Of a DNA stretch of 32,564 nucleotides, positions 1 through 9,423 are shown piece by piece. The notes beneath the pieces were generated by a model. It did not search any database. It saw only the letters and a program-made list of their open reading frames with translations, and was not told the origin of the DNA. Made by a program: the position numbers and the translations under genes. Position 1 is the first letter of the stretch, and each line of letters starts with the position of its first letter. Source of the DNA: Rhodospirillaceae bacterium (GTDB lineage: Bacteria; Pseudomonadota; Gammaproteobacteria; Steroidobacterales; Rariloculaceae); contig JAHEEM010000012.1 of assembly GCA_024640695.1 (NCBI GenBank), forward strand, positions 1 through 32,564. The letters run 5' to 3'.

Positions 1-2
1 TG

Positions 3-827
3 CTCACGGGAGTGATTTATCCCGTGCAGGGCTACTGGAAATGGGGCGGTGGTTTTCTCGATGCCAACGGGTTCCTGGATTTCGCAGGCTCGGGTGTCGT
101 GCACATGTGTGGGGCATCGGCGGCTTTGGCCGGTGTGTTCCTGCTCGGAGCGCGTAAGGGAAAATACGGTCCGAGCGGAGAGGTCAGGGCAATTCCCGGC
201 GCGAACTTGCCATTGTCAGCCCTGGGAACACTCATATTGTGGCTTGGGTGGTTCGGATTCAACGGCGGATCTGAGTTGATGATCTCCAACGTCGAAGAGG
301 CGAACGCCGTGTCCCTCGTGATCGTCAATACGAACATGGCCGCCGCCGGCGGTCTCGTAGTGGCGCTACTCGTGTCTCAGGCATGGTTTGGCAAGGCCGA
401 TTTGACGATGGCTTTGAATGGCGCCCTGGCGGGGCTGGTTGCGATTACGGCGGAGCCTCTGACGCCGACTCCGGTGATGGCGACCATCATCGGCGGTATC
501 GGTGGCCTCCTCGTGGTCCCCTCGATCGTAACACTCGATCGTGTGTTCAAGATCGACGACCCTGTCGGAGCAATTTCGGTGCATGGTGTCGTCGGAATCT
601 GGGGCCTGTTGGCGGTTTGTCTGACCAATCCGGACTCGTCGCTCGGCGCTCAGCTAATGGGTATCGGCACGATCTTTGTCTGGGTGTTCGCGACGAGCTT
701 TGTCGTGTGGCTGATTATCAAGATGATCATGGGTATCCGCGTATCCGAACAAGAGGAGTACGAAGGCGTGGATATCGGCGAATGCGGCCTCGAGGCTTAC
801 CCCGAGTTCGCAGTCAAAACAGATTAA
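3..827 (+). CDS. amt: Ammonium transporter (Amt family), C-terminal part, truncated by window start
   Basis: Frame is open from the window edge (LTGVIYPVQGYWKWGGG...). Amt-like motifs: GSGVVHMCGASAALAGVFLLGARKGKY, LGWFGFNGGSE, NTNMAAAGG, GAISVHGVVGIWG. Confidence 0.95.
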   Translation, partial: LTGVIYPVQGYWKWGGGFLDANGFLDFAGSGVVHMCGASAALAGVFLLGARKGKYGPSGEVRAIPGANLPLSALGTLILWLGWFGFNGGSELMISNVEEANAVSLVIVNTNMAAAGGLVVALLVSQAWFGKADLTMALNGALAGLVAITAEPLTPTPVMATIIGGIGGLLVVPSIVTLDRVFKIDDPVGAISVHGVVGIWGLLAVCLTNPDSSLGAQLMGIGTIFVWVFATSFVVWLIIKMIMGIRVSEQEEYEGVDIGECGLEAYPEFAVKTD

Positions 828-852
828 TTCTCCCTCCCCCTAAACAGGGACT

Positions 853-888
853 GGGCCGCGTGCTGGACAGCGCGCGGCCCTTTTTTTT
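853..888 (+). terminator. Rho-independent terminator downstream of amt
   Basis: GGGCCGCG-tgctggacagc-CGCGGCCC stem followed by TTTTTTTT. Confidence 0.9.
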
Positions 889-994
889 GTACCCTGTGGC
901 CTCAGAAGGGCTTACTGCTCTGTGTCCGTCCGGTCACTCGCAGCCACCCGTCTTTCGGCATCGATTCCAGCCTGGGTGTGATTTGCGGGCTGGT

Positions 995-1756
995 CTAAAG
1001 CCGCAGCCCGCCGTCGATCTCTAGAATTCTTCCGTTCATATAATCGTTCTCGAGCAGATACAGGCAGGCGTGTGCAATCTCTTCCGGCGTGCACAGGCGG
1101 CCCGCCGGGATGCCCGCTGCCATCCGCTCGAGCATCTCCGGTTTCATGCTCGCGACCATCTCAGTTTTCACGAAACCCGGTGCGATCGCATTGACGCGGA
1201 TGCCGTGTCGAGCCAGTTCCTTTGCCCAAACTGTCGTCAGTGCGGCGACCCCGGCCTTCGCCGCGGAGTAGTTGCTCTGGCCGAAGTTGCCGGCGCGCGA
1301 GATGCTCGACATATTGACGATAGCGCCGCCGCGGCCGCCGCGGATCATGTGCGTTGCAGCTGCTCGGCCGCACAGAAAGACCCCGGTCAGGTTCACGTCG
1401 ATGACCGCTTGCCAATCATCGAGACTGAGTCTTCCCAAGACTTCACCGTCCTTGACCTTGACGAGCAGTCCGTCGCGCAGAATCCCGGCATTGTTGATCA
1501 GGCCGTCGATGCCGCCGAGATCATCGGCGACGGTCGCAAACACGGTTTCGACGGCGGCTTCGTCGGAGACATTCGCGGCATAGCAGCGCGCTGTCGCGCC
1601 GAGGCTGACGCAATCTTTTAGAGTCCCGGCCATGGCGTCTTCGTCCAGATCTATTAACGCCAGCCGGGTGTGACGTGCCGCAAGGCCGCGCGCGATTGCT
1701 GCGCCAAGACCTCGAGCCGCGCCCGTGATTGCTATGGTCATCTCATTGACGGTCAT
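995..1756 (-). CDS. Short-chain dehydrogenase/reductase, FabG-like (3-oxoacyl-ACP reductase/acetoacetyl-CoA reductase type)
   Basis: Rossmann motif TGAARGLGAAIARGL, NNAG, and S...YSAAK catalytic signature (NMSSISRAGNFGQSNYSAAKAG). Start set at MTVNEMTIAITG rather than the longer ORF start. Confidence 0.9.
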   Translation of the reverse strand: MTVNEMTIAITGAARGLGAAIARGLAARHTRLALIDLDEDAMAGTLKDCVSLGATARCYAANVSDEAAVETVFATVADDLGGIDGLINNAGILRDGLLVKVKDGEVLGRLSLDDWQAVIDVNLTGVFLCGRAAATHMIRGGRGGAIVNMSSISRAGNFGQSNYSAAKAGVAALTTVWAKELARHGIRVNAIAPGFVKTEMVASMKPEMLERMAAGIPAGRLCTPEEIAHACLYLLENDYMNGRILEIDGGLRL

Positions 1757-1952
1757 CGTTCGGCTCCTTGATGGGCGAGTGGCCGGGGGGCGTGTCAGTT
1801 CGATCGATGCGCCGCGGCAGGCGCGTAAGAGCGATGTTAACCGCGGCACTAGAATCGTGTCACCGGAGGAATCCGGGTGGATTGGCGCCGCGGCGCGCTG
1901 CTGATGTATGCTCCTCCGCCCGAGCCCAGGCCGTGACCCCGTCCCCCGACTC

Positions 1953-2348
1953 ATGAGCGTATCGCGTTATCTCGACCGGATCGCTATTTCTCTATCGGCG
2001 ATCTGCATCGTGCACTGTCTGGCCCTGCCGCTCATTGTCGCCGTTCTTCCAATTGCGGCATTGGGATTCGGTGGGGAGTCGCATTTTCACGCCATCATGC
2101 TTTGGCTCGTTGTGCCCGTCAGCATTTTTGGCCTGATCATGGGTTATCGTGTGCACAACCGCGCCGGGATTGTCGCGCTTGGAATAGCCGGCATGATCGT
2201 TATCTCCATCGCCGCCATCGTCGGCCACGGGCAGTGGCCCGTCTCGGCGGAGATTCTCGTGAGCGTCGTCGGCAGCTTACTGCTCGCCGGCGCGCACTGG
2301 ACGAACTTCGTCGTCGTTCGGAAGGTTCACGTGCACCACCACTGCTGA
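1953..2348 (+). CDS. MerC-domain-like small membrane protein
   Basis: About 131 aa, several TM stretches, N-terminal ISLSAICIVHCLALPLIVAVLP signature and C-terminal HVHHHC. ATG at 1953. Confidence 0.75.
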   Translation: MSVSRYLDRIAISLSAICIVHCLALPLIVAVLPIAALGFGGESHFHAIMLWLVVPVSIFGLIMGYRVHNRAGIVALGIAGMIVISIAAIVGHGQWPVSAEILVSVVGSLLLAGAHWTNFVVVRKVHVHHHC

Positions 2349-2492
2349 GCCGGACTTGCCGTCGCTGCATGGCGCTTCGGCCTAACGCTCTCGAATAAGC
2401 GCCTTCGCTTTGCGAGCCTGAAATGACAGAGGGCGAGGCCACTCGCGCGGCCCCGCCCTCTGCGGTTTAGCTCGGATTACTGCTGGGCTGGC

Positions 2493-3365
2493 TCAGTTCT
2501 GCTCCGCAGCTTCCAGCTGCGCGCGTGCATCGGCGATGAGCTCATCCATTAGACGGACGATCTCACCGGGCCGGACCCAGGGGTGCGGCTCGCCTGGTTT
2601 GCGGTTCTCGAGCAGCCGGGCGCGCTGAAACAGATCAGGTGCTCCGTAGGGCGTAATATCGTAGTGATTGACGATTTGCACGTCGATCTCTTTGCCTGCC
2701 ATAGCCTTGATACGCTCGCTGTCAGCGATGAATTCCCGGATCGTCGCCGGGTCGTCGGAGCGCAATGCCGTGCCGCCATGGAAGTAGGCATTGTGTCGGA
2801 CGCCGTTGTCGTAGACGGGAAGGCGCATTGAGGTTGTGCCGGGCGTGTGCCCGGGGGTGATCTCGAAATCGATCGTCAGATCGCCAAGCGTCAGGCTGTC
2901 GCCCTCCTTGATGACGATGTCCCTGGGCGGCGAATATTCCCCGAGGTCTTTTTCGATGAGCTTCCAGTCCTCCTCGGCGGCGCCCCACTGCACATTGAGA
3001 ATATCGTTGAGGGCAGGCGCGCCCATGAAGTGGTCGCGGTGGCCTTGCAGAATCAAGACATACTTGATGTCACGCGGCCGTAGGCCGACTTTACGGATAT
3101 TGTTGAGCAAATATTCGGTGTAGCCGGGCAAATCCCACATCGTGTCGATGAGAATGTGGCCTTCGCTTGTCGTGATGACGTAGCTGGCGACCTCGCCTTG
3201 GCCGACGAAATATAGGTTGTCGAAGACCTTGAACGGCTCGCGGGCCATAGTGGATAAGTCATTGCGGGCATTCACTCGGCTCGGCGCCAGCTGAGCGCTT
3301 GCGTCGCTCAGCCATAACGCCAGGCCGAGGCTCGCAACAATAGATAACATTCCCTGTGTGCGCAT
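2493..3365 (-). CDS. Secreted metallo-beta-lactamase-fold hydrolase, subclass B3-like
   Basis: Signal-peptide-like N-terminus; QGHRDHFMGAPAL, GHTPGTTS and VNHYD metal-binding motifs typical of B3-like MBL proteins. Confidence 0.85.
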   Translation of the reverse strand: MRTQGMLSIVASLGLALWLSDASAQLAPSRVNARNDLSTMAREPFKVFDNLYFVGQGEVASYVITTSEGHILIDTMWDLPGYTEYLLNNIRKVGLRPRDIKYVLILQGHRDHFMGAPALNDILNVQWGAAEEDWKLIEKDLGEYSPPRDIVIKEGDSLTLGDLTIDFEITPGHTPGTTSMRLPVYDNGVRHNAYFHGGTALRSDDPATIREFIADSERIKAMAGKEIDVQIVNHYDITPYGAPDLFQRARLLENRKPGEPHPWVRPGEIVRLMDELIADARAQLEAAEQN

Positions 3366-3387
3366 AGTTCTACTTCTCTGTTGAGGT

Positions 3388-4059
3388 TTATCGAGTCTGT
3401 GGAATCAACTGGCCGTTCTCGTCCCACTCGTAGCGGATTCTGCGGCCCTCTTCGTCGATGAAGCGCAGGCCTTGTTGAAATATGCCTTGAGGTGGAGTGC
3501 CGCGAGGCACGGTGGCTTCAACTATGAAGAGATTATCCTGGTGCAGATAGATCGCGGCAAACGTTCGGGATCCGTCGGAGTTGGTGATCTGCAGCTGATG
3601 TCCGGGCACGCGGTCGATGTGGTGCCAGGCATCGTAGGTTACCTCGCCGCCCCGCTGGCGAAGCCGGGTGGCCGCGTAGGCGACGGATGCAATCTTGTCG
3701 ATACGCCAGTATTGAGAGCTGGCGGGGTCATCGGCCTCGGTCCAATTTGTGCGCGCCTGATGGATCGCCTTCGAGTCGCTGTAGTCGATCACGGTCACGG
3801 AGTAATGCCGCCTGCCGGCATCGAGCGAGTAAACCCGTCCCGGATATACGGCTCCGTATTCGGAGTCCCAGGTAATCGCGCGGACCGCAGGGATGCCGGG
3901 AAACAGCGTCGCGAAGCGGTCGTCGCTGCTGACATACTCGGTCCATTCCTGCGCCAAAGCCACCATGCTCGACGCTGTGATTGCGAGCAGTAAGGCCACG
4001 CCACTCGCGCGAACTCGGGCCGGGCCTCGGAGCGAGGACGCAGACCCGGCTAGTCCCAT
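3388..4059 (-). CDS. Hypothetical secreted protein
   Basis: Signal-peptide-like N-terminus (VALLLAITASSMVALAQ); uninterrupted ORF between co-oriented neighbours with short spacing or overlap. Confidence 0.7.
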   Translation of the reverse strand: MGLAGSASSLRGPARVRASGVALLLAITASSMVALAQEWTEYVSSDDRFATLFPGIPAVRAITWDSEYGAVYPGRVYSLDAGRRHYSVTVIDYSDSKAIHQARTNWTEADDPASSQYWRIDKIASVAYAATRLRQRGGEVTYDAWHHIDRVPGHQLQITNSDGSRTFAAIYLHQDNLFIVEATVPRGTPPQGIFQQGLRFIDEEGRRIRYEWDENGQLIPQTR

Positions 4060-4427
4060 TCCTTCTCCTCACCCCCGGGGGGGGTTACGAAACCGAGCAG
4101 GCAGCCGTTCGAGCCATCGCGCAGCTGGTGGCAACGGACCGTGATCGTATCGCCCGCCTGAACGCTGTCGGGGCTCCAGCCGCGACGCTCGAGGCCGCCC
4201 GGTGCGCCGCCTTCGAGCGCCCACACGCTCGGCTCGCCGTCCGCGCCCTGCACCTCCAGATAGATCCAAGTATGCGGGTTGATCCAAAGCACTTCGCTCA
4301 CCTTGCCTTCGAGCAGGGTGTAGTTGTTGACGTCGTAATTGCCGTGCGAGTGGTGCGCCCACGCCGGCAGACCGACGCTGGTCACGGCGCTCAACACGAG
4401 CCAGCGGAGTTGTCTGAGTGGAGTCAT
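4050..4427 (-). CDS. DUF6152-like secreted protein
   Basis: Signal peptide ending AWAHHSHGNYD, then LEGKVSEVLWINPHTWIYLEV. Same pattern as the ORF at 22715-23119. ATG at 4427 has AGGTGA upstream. Confidence 0.75.
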   Translation of the reverse strand: MTPLRQLRWLVLSAVTSVGLPAWAHHSHGNYDVNNYTLLEGKVSEVLWINPHTWIYLEVQGADGEPSVWALEGGAPGGLERRGWSPDSVQAGDTITVRCHQLRDGSNGCLLGFVTPPGGEEKEWD

Positions 4428-4515
4428 CAGATCACCTGGGAGCGACAAGTCGAATGCGAGCGATTCTAGCACCTTGCGGGAGACGCGCATATTCCGCCGG
4501 CGGCTGGTGAAAATC

Positions 4516-4543
4516 TATATAAGTAATTGATACTACTATACAA
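4516..4543 (-). promoter_or_regulatory. Candidate sigma70-like promoter for the DUF6152/MBL gene group
   Basis: On the minus strand TTGTAT-16 nt-TATATA inside a conspicuously AT-rich stretch upstream of the first gene. Match is imperfect. Confidence 0.35.
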
Positions 4544-4632
4544 ATATGCAGAATACCTGAGCTCCCTGCATTTAGGTATCCGCTTAGCGGCAGGCCGGCG
4601 GTCGCGGCTGCTCTGCGCAGCTGGCGCGCACG

Positions 4633-6141
4633 CTAGCTTGTCATTGCGACGATGCGTCCCTTCTCGATGCGCATCTCGCGATTGAACTGCGCGCCGTTGA
4701 CGGTCAGATGCGTCGCGCAAATCAGCTGGCTGCCGCGCGCAATGATCTGATTGAGCTCGCTCGTCACCAGTTCCAGGTTGCCTGGGTCGAGGCCCTCCCA
4801 GGGCTCGTCTAAAAGCAGGATCTTCGGTGCGTGCACCACGGCGCGCGCGATCAGAACTCTGCGAAACTGACCGTAGGAGAGTGCTTTGACGTTTCGGTCT
4901 GCGAGTTCGGCCAGTTCGAATTGCTCAAGCAGCTCCTCGACTAGGCGATCCTCCTCGGGCTTTAGGCGCCGGGTCTGGCCGATGCTCGAGTCGAATCCCG
5001 AGGCAATGCACTGGCGTACGTTCGTTGGATACCAATAGCCTGCCTGGAGCTCCGGCGAAACCCAGGCGACTTGCCGGCGCAGCGACCAGACGTTGCCGGG
5101 ATTGTTGATGCCCGGGAAGCGGATCGCGCCGCCTTTCGCCGGCCGCAGCTGACCGTGGAGCAGGCGCAGGAACGTGCTCTTGCCGGCGCCATTAGGGCCT
5201 GTGAGCTGCCAATGCTCACCCTCGTAGAGTGTCCAGTTGATGTCGGCAAGCGCGCGCCGATGATCGAGCCACACGTTGGTGTGCTCGATCTCGATGATGG
5301 GTCGGCCGGCGATATCGCGTTGCGGGCGCGGACCGTTACCCGCCGCCGGCGACTCGCCGCTGGCGGCTGCCGCGACCGGTAGGATCGACGCCTTGGCTGC
5401 GGCCGGAACGGGCCCGCTGTCGATGACGTGGCCGTCCTTGAGGCGCAGCATGCGATTTAGCGACCGCGGCAGGTTCGACGCCTCATGGTAGGAGCAGATG
5501 ACGGTCGTGCGCTCGCTGATCTGGTCGATCGTTTCATTGAGCGCCTGGCGCGATGCCGCGTCCAGGCCGGCAACCGGCTCATCGAGGATCAATACGCTGG
5601 GTTTGAAGGCGAGGCCGCGCGCGATCAGCACGCGCCGCTGCTCCCCGCGAGACAGCTCGAGGAACGGGCGGTCGGCAAGGTGTAGGAGCTTGAGCTGGCG
5701 CAGCAGGCCGCGCGCGCGTATGCGGTCGGGGGCGTCGGGCAGTCGCCGCGGGACATCCGTTCGGGCGAGTCCGGATAGCACCACATCAGCCGCGTCGAAG
5801 TTCCAGCCAAGCCGTGTGTAACGGTCCTGCAGCTCGTGGCCGACGAGCGTGATCTTGCCGAGCGCCTGAATTGCATCCGTTTGCAGCTCGCCGCCGAAGT
5901 CATAGCGGCGCGTGCCACCGCCGGGGGCCGGCCACAACATTCCGGCCAAGAGGCGCAGAAAGCTCGTCTTGCCACTGCCGTTCGCGCCGATCACGGCCCA
6001 GTGCTCGCCAGGGTTCAGCGCCCAATTCAGATCGTGCAGGACGGTGCGGCCCGCGAGCGCCACGTCGACGTCGCGCAGGATGATCATGGGTCGGTCAGCA
6101 AACGCTGTCGGGGCAGCGGTGCCCCCAGGCAAGTCAGTCAT
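4633..6141 (-). CDS. modF: Tandem-NBD ABC ATPase, ModF-like
   Basis: Two complete NBDs: Walker A GANGSGKTS and GPNGAGKST; signature LSRGEQRRVLIARGL and LSYGQFRRVLIARAV; Walker B LILDEP and LLLDEP. About 500 aa, no TM domain. Start could also be at 6087. Confidence 0.75.
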   Translation of the reverse strand: MTDLPGGTAAPTAFADRPMIILRDVDVALAGRTVLHDLNWALNPGEHWAVIGANGSGKTSFLRLLAGMLWPAPGGGTRRYDFGGELQTDAIQALGKITLVGHELQDRYTRLGWNFDAADVVLSGLARTDVPRRLPDAPDRIRARGLLRQLKLLHLADRPFLELSRGEQRRVLIARGLAFKPSVLILDEPVAGLDAASRQALNETIDQISERTTVICSYHEASNLPRSLNRMLRLKDGHVIDSGPVPAAAKASILPVAAAASGESPAAGNGPRPQRDIAGRPIIEIEHTNVWLDHRRALADINWTLYEGEHWQLTGPNGAGKSTFLRLLHGQLRPAKGGAIRFPGINNPGNVWSLRRQVAWVSPELQAGYWYPTNVRQCIASGFDSSIGQTRRLKPEEDRLVEELLEQFELAELADRNVKALSYGQFRRVLIARAVVHAPKILLLDEPWEGLDPGNLELVTSELNQIIARGSQLICATHLTVNGAQFNREMRIEKGRIVAMTS

Positions 6142-6485
6142 CGCCCGTATTATACGGATGCGCGCGAGTTCGGGGTCGAACTGCGATCAGCGGCAACAAG
6201 CCCAGCCTGACCCCGGCGTACCGAAGTTCGATGCGCTGGTAGCCAAGCTCCACGCTGATACCGGGCGGCCCGGGTCGGGCCGGCACGGGGCGAGGGTATC
6301 GGATGCCATAAGAGATGGTTTCTTGAGGGTTTTTATCAACTGAAAATACGACGCGTTATTAACTTTGTTAATCTACGTTAAACACTGCGGTTAAACCGTT
6401 TCTAACTTCCGCCGCGGAAGCCTTCCAGCTAAAGTTCGCGGCGCGAAGAGTTCATAGATGCTCTAAATTGCGCACGGAGACCGCC

Positions 6486-8549
6486 TTGAAAACGAATACG
6501 TCTCATCTGCACGTCGGCTCGCTACTTTTGGGCCTATTGTCGTTCGCCGACACGCGTGCACAATCGGTGGAGAACGTTACACGCCCACCGCTACCCCCGA
6601 TGGAGGAGATCATCGTATGGGGTCGCGCGCTGCAGCTGCTCGGCATGGCCGAATCGGCCTCACAGGGTATCGTCGGCTATGCGGATTTCTCGACTCGCCC
6701 CTTGATGCGCGTCGGCGAACTCGTCGAGGTAGTGCCTGGGATGATCGCAACTCAGCACAGCGGCTCCGGCAAGGCCAATCAGTATTTCCTTCGCGGCATG
6801 AATCTGGATCACGGCTCGGATTTTTCCGCACGCTTCGATGGTGTGCCGATCAACAACCGAACGCATGCCCATGCTCAAGGGTATCTAGACCTCAACTTCA
6901 TCATCCCCGAGGTCGTCGAGCGCGTGGAGTATCGCAAGGGGCCATACTATGCCGACATTGGCGATTTCTCCGCCGCCGGGGCCAGTTTCTTCAAGACCTA
7001 CGATCGATTGGAGCGCGGTTTTGCAGAGCTTGCGCTGGGAACGATGAACGACGTGAGGGTCGTCGCCGGGGATTCGCGTGATTTCGGCGAGGGCTCGCTG
7101 ATCTACGCCGGAGAGATGGTGACGCGCGACGGGCCCTGGGAGCTTGCGGAGGATCTCGAGAAGCTCAACGGCATGGTCAAATACACGGGCCGCATCGGCG
7201 GCGTGGATGCACAAATATCGGGGATGGCCTACAGCGCCGACTGGAACTCGACGGACCAGATTCCATTGCGTGCGCTGGAGCAGGGCTTGTCACGCTTCGG
7301 CTTCATCGATCCCTATCTCGGCGGATCGTCGAACCGATACACGCTGAGCAGCACCTTGCTCTTCGGCTCGACCGAGGTGGTTGCTTACGCCACGCGCTAT
7401 GAGATGAATCTGCGGTCGAATCCGACCTATTTCTTGAACGACCCCATCAACGGCGATGAGATCGAGCAGGAAGATCGACGCATGATCTACGGGGTCACGA
7501 TGGACTGGGAAGGTGAGGATCTCGGTCGCGACGTGCTCGTGACTCCACGCTTCGGTGGGGAGCTGCGTCTGGATGACGCCGATGAGATCAATCTTTTCCG
7601 TACGGCAGCGCGGCAGCGTATCGGCAGCGTTCGCGAGGACTCGGCCGAGGTGCTGAGTCTCAGCCTCTATGCCGATGCAGAGGTGTACTGGAACGACCGT
7701 CTGCGCACGACTTTCGGTCTTCGCGGCGATTTCTTCGACTTCGACGTGACGGCCCTGAATCCTGCGAATTCGGGCTCCGGCTCGGACTCTCTGATCCAGC
7801 CGAAGTTTGGCGTGGTGTACTCGCTCGCCGATGGCATGGAGCTCTACGGCAGTGTCGGTAAGGGTTTTCATACGAATGACGCGCGCGGCGTGACGATCAC
7901 GGCTGATCCTGTGACCGGCGATCCCGTGCAGCCGGTCGATGCCATTGTCGAGGCGGTCGGCTCGGAGATCGGTTTTCGCTCGGAGGCGTGGGAGGATGTC
8001 AAGTTCACAGCCGCGATGTTCTGGCTCGATTTGGATTCGGAGTTGTTATTCGTCGGCGATGCGGGCACCTCGGAGCCTAGCGACGCGACCGAGCGGCGCG
8101 GCATCGAGATCAGCACGTTCTGGCAGCCTCGCGACAGCCTCGTGTTCGATTTGACCGCTGCGAAGACGCGTGGGCGTTACAAAGGTCTGCCGGCCGGGCA
8201 GGACCGTATCCCCGACGCGCACGAGCTCGTCGTTGGTGCCGGCGTCTCATGGATCTCGCCGCGCGGCATCACCGCGAGCCTGCGCCTGCGCCACTTCGCG
8301 GAGGCGCCGCTAATCGAAGATAACTCGATCAGCAAGGATTCCTCGACGCTCGTCAATTTGGGCGTTTCCTATGAGTTCGGCAACTTCGAGATTGGTCTGG
8401 ACGTGCTGAATCTATTCGATGCGAAGGATGACGACATTGCCTATTTTTTCGAATCGCAGCTGCCCGGCGAGGCCTCAGCGGTCGAGGACATCCACTTTCA
8501 CCCCGTGGAGTCGCGCGCCTTCAAGGCGATATTCCGCTGGCGGCTATAG
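6486..8549 (+). CDS. TonB-dependent outer membrane receptor
   Basis: Plug-domain motifs (GELVEVVPGMIATQHSGSGKANQYFLRGMNLDHGSDFSARFDGVPIN; VERVEYRKGPYYADIGDFSAAGA), long beta-barrel, C-terminal aromatic end (FKAIFRWRL). Start is a TTG at 6486 or 6468. Confidence 0.9.
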   Translation: MKTNTSHLHVGSLLLGLLSFADTRAQSVENVTRPPLPPMEEIIVWGRALQLLGMAESASQGIVGYADFSTRPLMRVGELVEVVPGMIATQHSGSGKANQYFLRGMNLDHGSDFSARFDGVPINNRTHAHAQGYLDLNFIIPEVVERVEYRKGPYYADIGDFSAAGASFFKTYDRLERGFAELALGTMNDVRVVAGDSRDFGEGSLIYAGEMVTRDGPWELAEDLEKLNGMVKYTGRIGGVDAQISGMAYSADWNSTDQIPLRALEQGLSRFGFIDPYLGGSSNRYTLSSTLLFGSTEVVAYATRYEMNLRSNPTYFLNDPINGDEIEQEDRRMIYGVTMDWEGEDLGRDVLVTPRFGGELRLDDADEINLFRTAARQRIGSVREDSAEVLSLSLYADAEVYWNDRLRTTFGLRGDFFDFDVTALNPANSGSGSDSLIQPKFGVVYSLADGMELYGSVGKGFHTNDARGVTITADPVTGDPVQPVDAIVEAVGSEIGFRSEAWEDVKFTAAMFWLDLDSELLFVGDAGTSEPSDATERRGIEISTFWQPRDSLVFDLTAAKTRGRYKGLPAGQDRIPDAHELVVGAGVSWISPRGITASLRLRHFAEAPLIEDNSISKDSSTLVNLGVSYEFGNFEIGLDVLNLFDAKDDDIAYFFESQLPGEASAVEDIHFHPVESRAFKAIFRWRL

Positions 8550-8636
8550 GTACCAGCTAGCCGGGCCCAGCCGCTAAATCGAGTTGCTACCTAGAGCAGC
8601 TACGAGGAGCTGCCTGCGCCGAGCAGGATCCTCCGG

Positions 8637-9410
8637 CTAGCGCAGCCGCGACCACGGCAACAGGTAGCTGCGGCCGCTGGCGGTGCCGCGGACGGCCGTA
8701 ACGCGGTAGACGCGCTCAAGATTATCCTCGGTCAGCACCTCGGTCGGCGTGCCGTTGGCGATGACCTGGCCGTCATGCAACAGCACCACACGATCCATGT
8801 AGCGCATCGCAAGTGTCAGATCGTGAAGCACGGCAAGTACACCGGTGCCGCGATGCGCCGTGTCGCGCAGGATCTCCATGACGTGCAGTTGATGATAGGG
8901 ATCCAGGCCGGTAACGGGCTCGTCGGCGAGCAGCAGCGGCGCTTCCACGGCCAGGGCTCGAGCGAGCAGCACGCGCGTGCGCTCGCCACCGGAGAGCACC
9001 GTGGCAGCTCGATCAGCCAGAGCAGCTGCGTCGACCGAGTTCATCGCGCGATCGACCGCATCGAGGCAGGCCTTGCTCGGTGGGGCAAAACCGCGTGTGT
9101 AAGGGTAGCGTCCAAGCATGACCACATCCCGTGAGGGCAGCGGCCACTCGATGTGGCGGTCCTGGGGCAGGTAGGCCAGCGTGCGTGCGCGCATTCGCAT
9201 GCTATAAGTACTAATCAAGGTGCTGTCCAGCATCACACGGCCGCTCGTAAAGGGCTGGGCGCCGATGATCGTGCGCAGCAGCGTCGACTTGCCGGCACCG
9301 TTTGGGCCGATAAGCCCGACCAACTCACCGGGCGCGAGCGTGAGGTTCACGTGATCGAGCAGCAAGCGCTTCGGTGCGCGCACGACGATGTCATCTACGG
9401 TCAGCTTCAT
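8637..9410 (-). CDS. btuD: ABC transporter ATP-binding protein, cobalamin/iron-chelate type
   Basis: GPNGAGKSTLLRTIIG, LSGGERTRVLLARALAVEAPLLLADEPVTGLDP; FecE/BtuD-like. Downstream of a cobalamin riboswitch. Confidence 0.88.
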   Translation of the reverse strand: MKLTVDDIVVRAPKRLLLDHVNLTLAPGELVGLIGPNGAGKSTLLRTIIGAQPFTSGRVMLDSTLISTYSMRMRARTLAYLPQDRHIEWPLPSRDVVMLGRYPYTRGFAPPSKACLDAVDRAMNSVDAAALADRAATVLSGGERTRVLLARALAVEAPLLLADEPVTGLDPYHQLHVMEILRDTAHRGTGVLAVLHDLTLAMRYMDRVVLLHDGQVIANGTPTEVLTEDNLERVYRVTAVRGTASGRSYLLPWSRLR

Positions 9411-9423
9411 CGATGTCCCGCGA

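Noticed and set aside
383-1024. 213-aa plus-strand ORF
   Set aside because: Out-of-frame with the ammonium transporter and runs through its terminator.
4063-4085. CCCCCGGGGGGGG tract as a phase-variable switch
   Set aside because: It is read in frame through to the DUF6152 gene's C-terminus and changes would affect only the last few residues; no sign of alternate frames being used.
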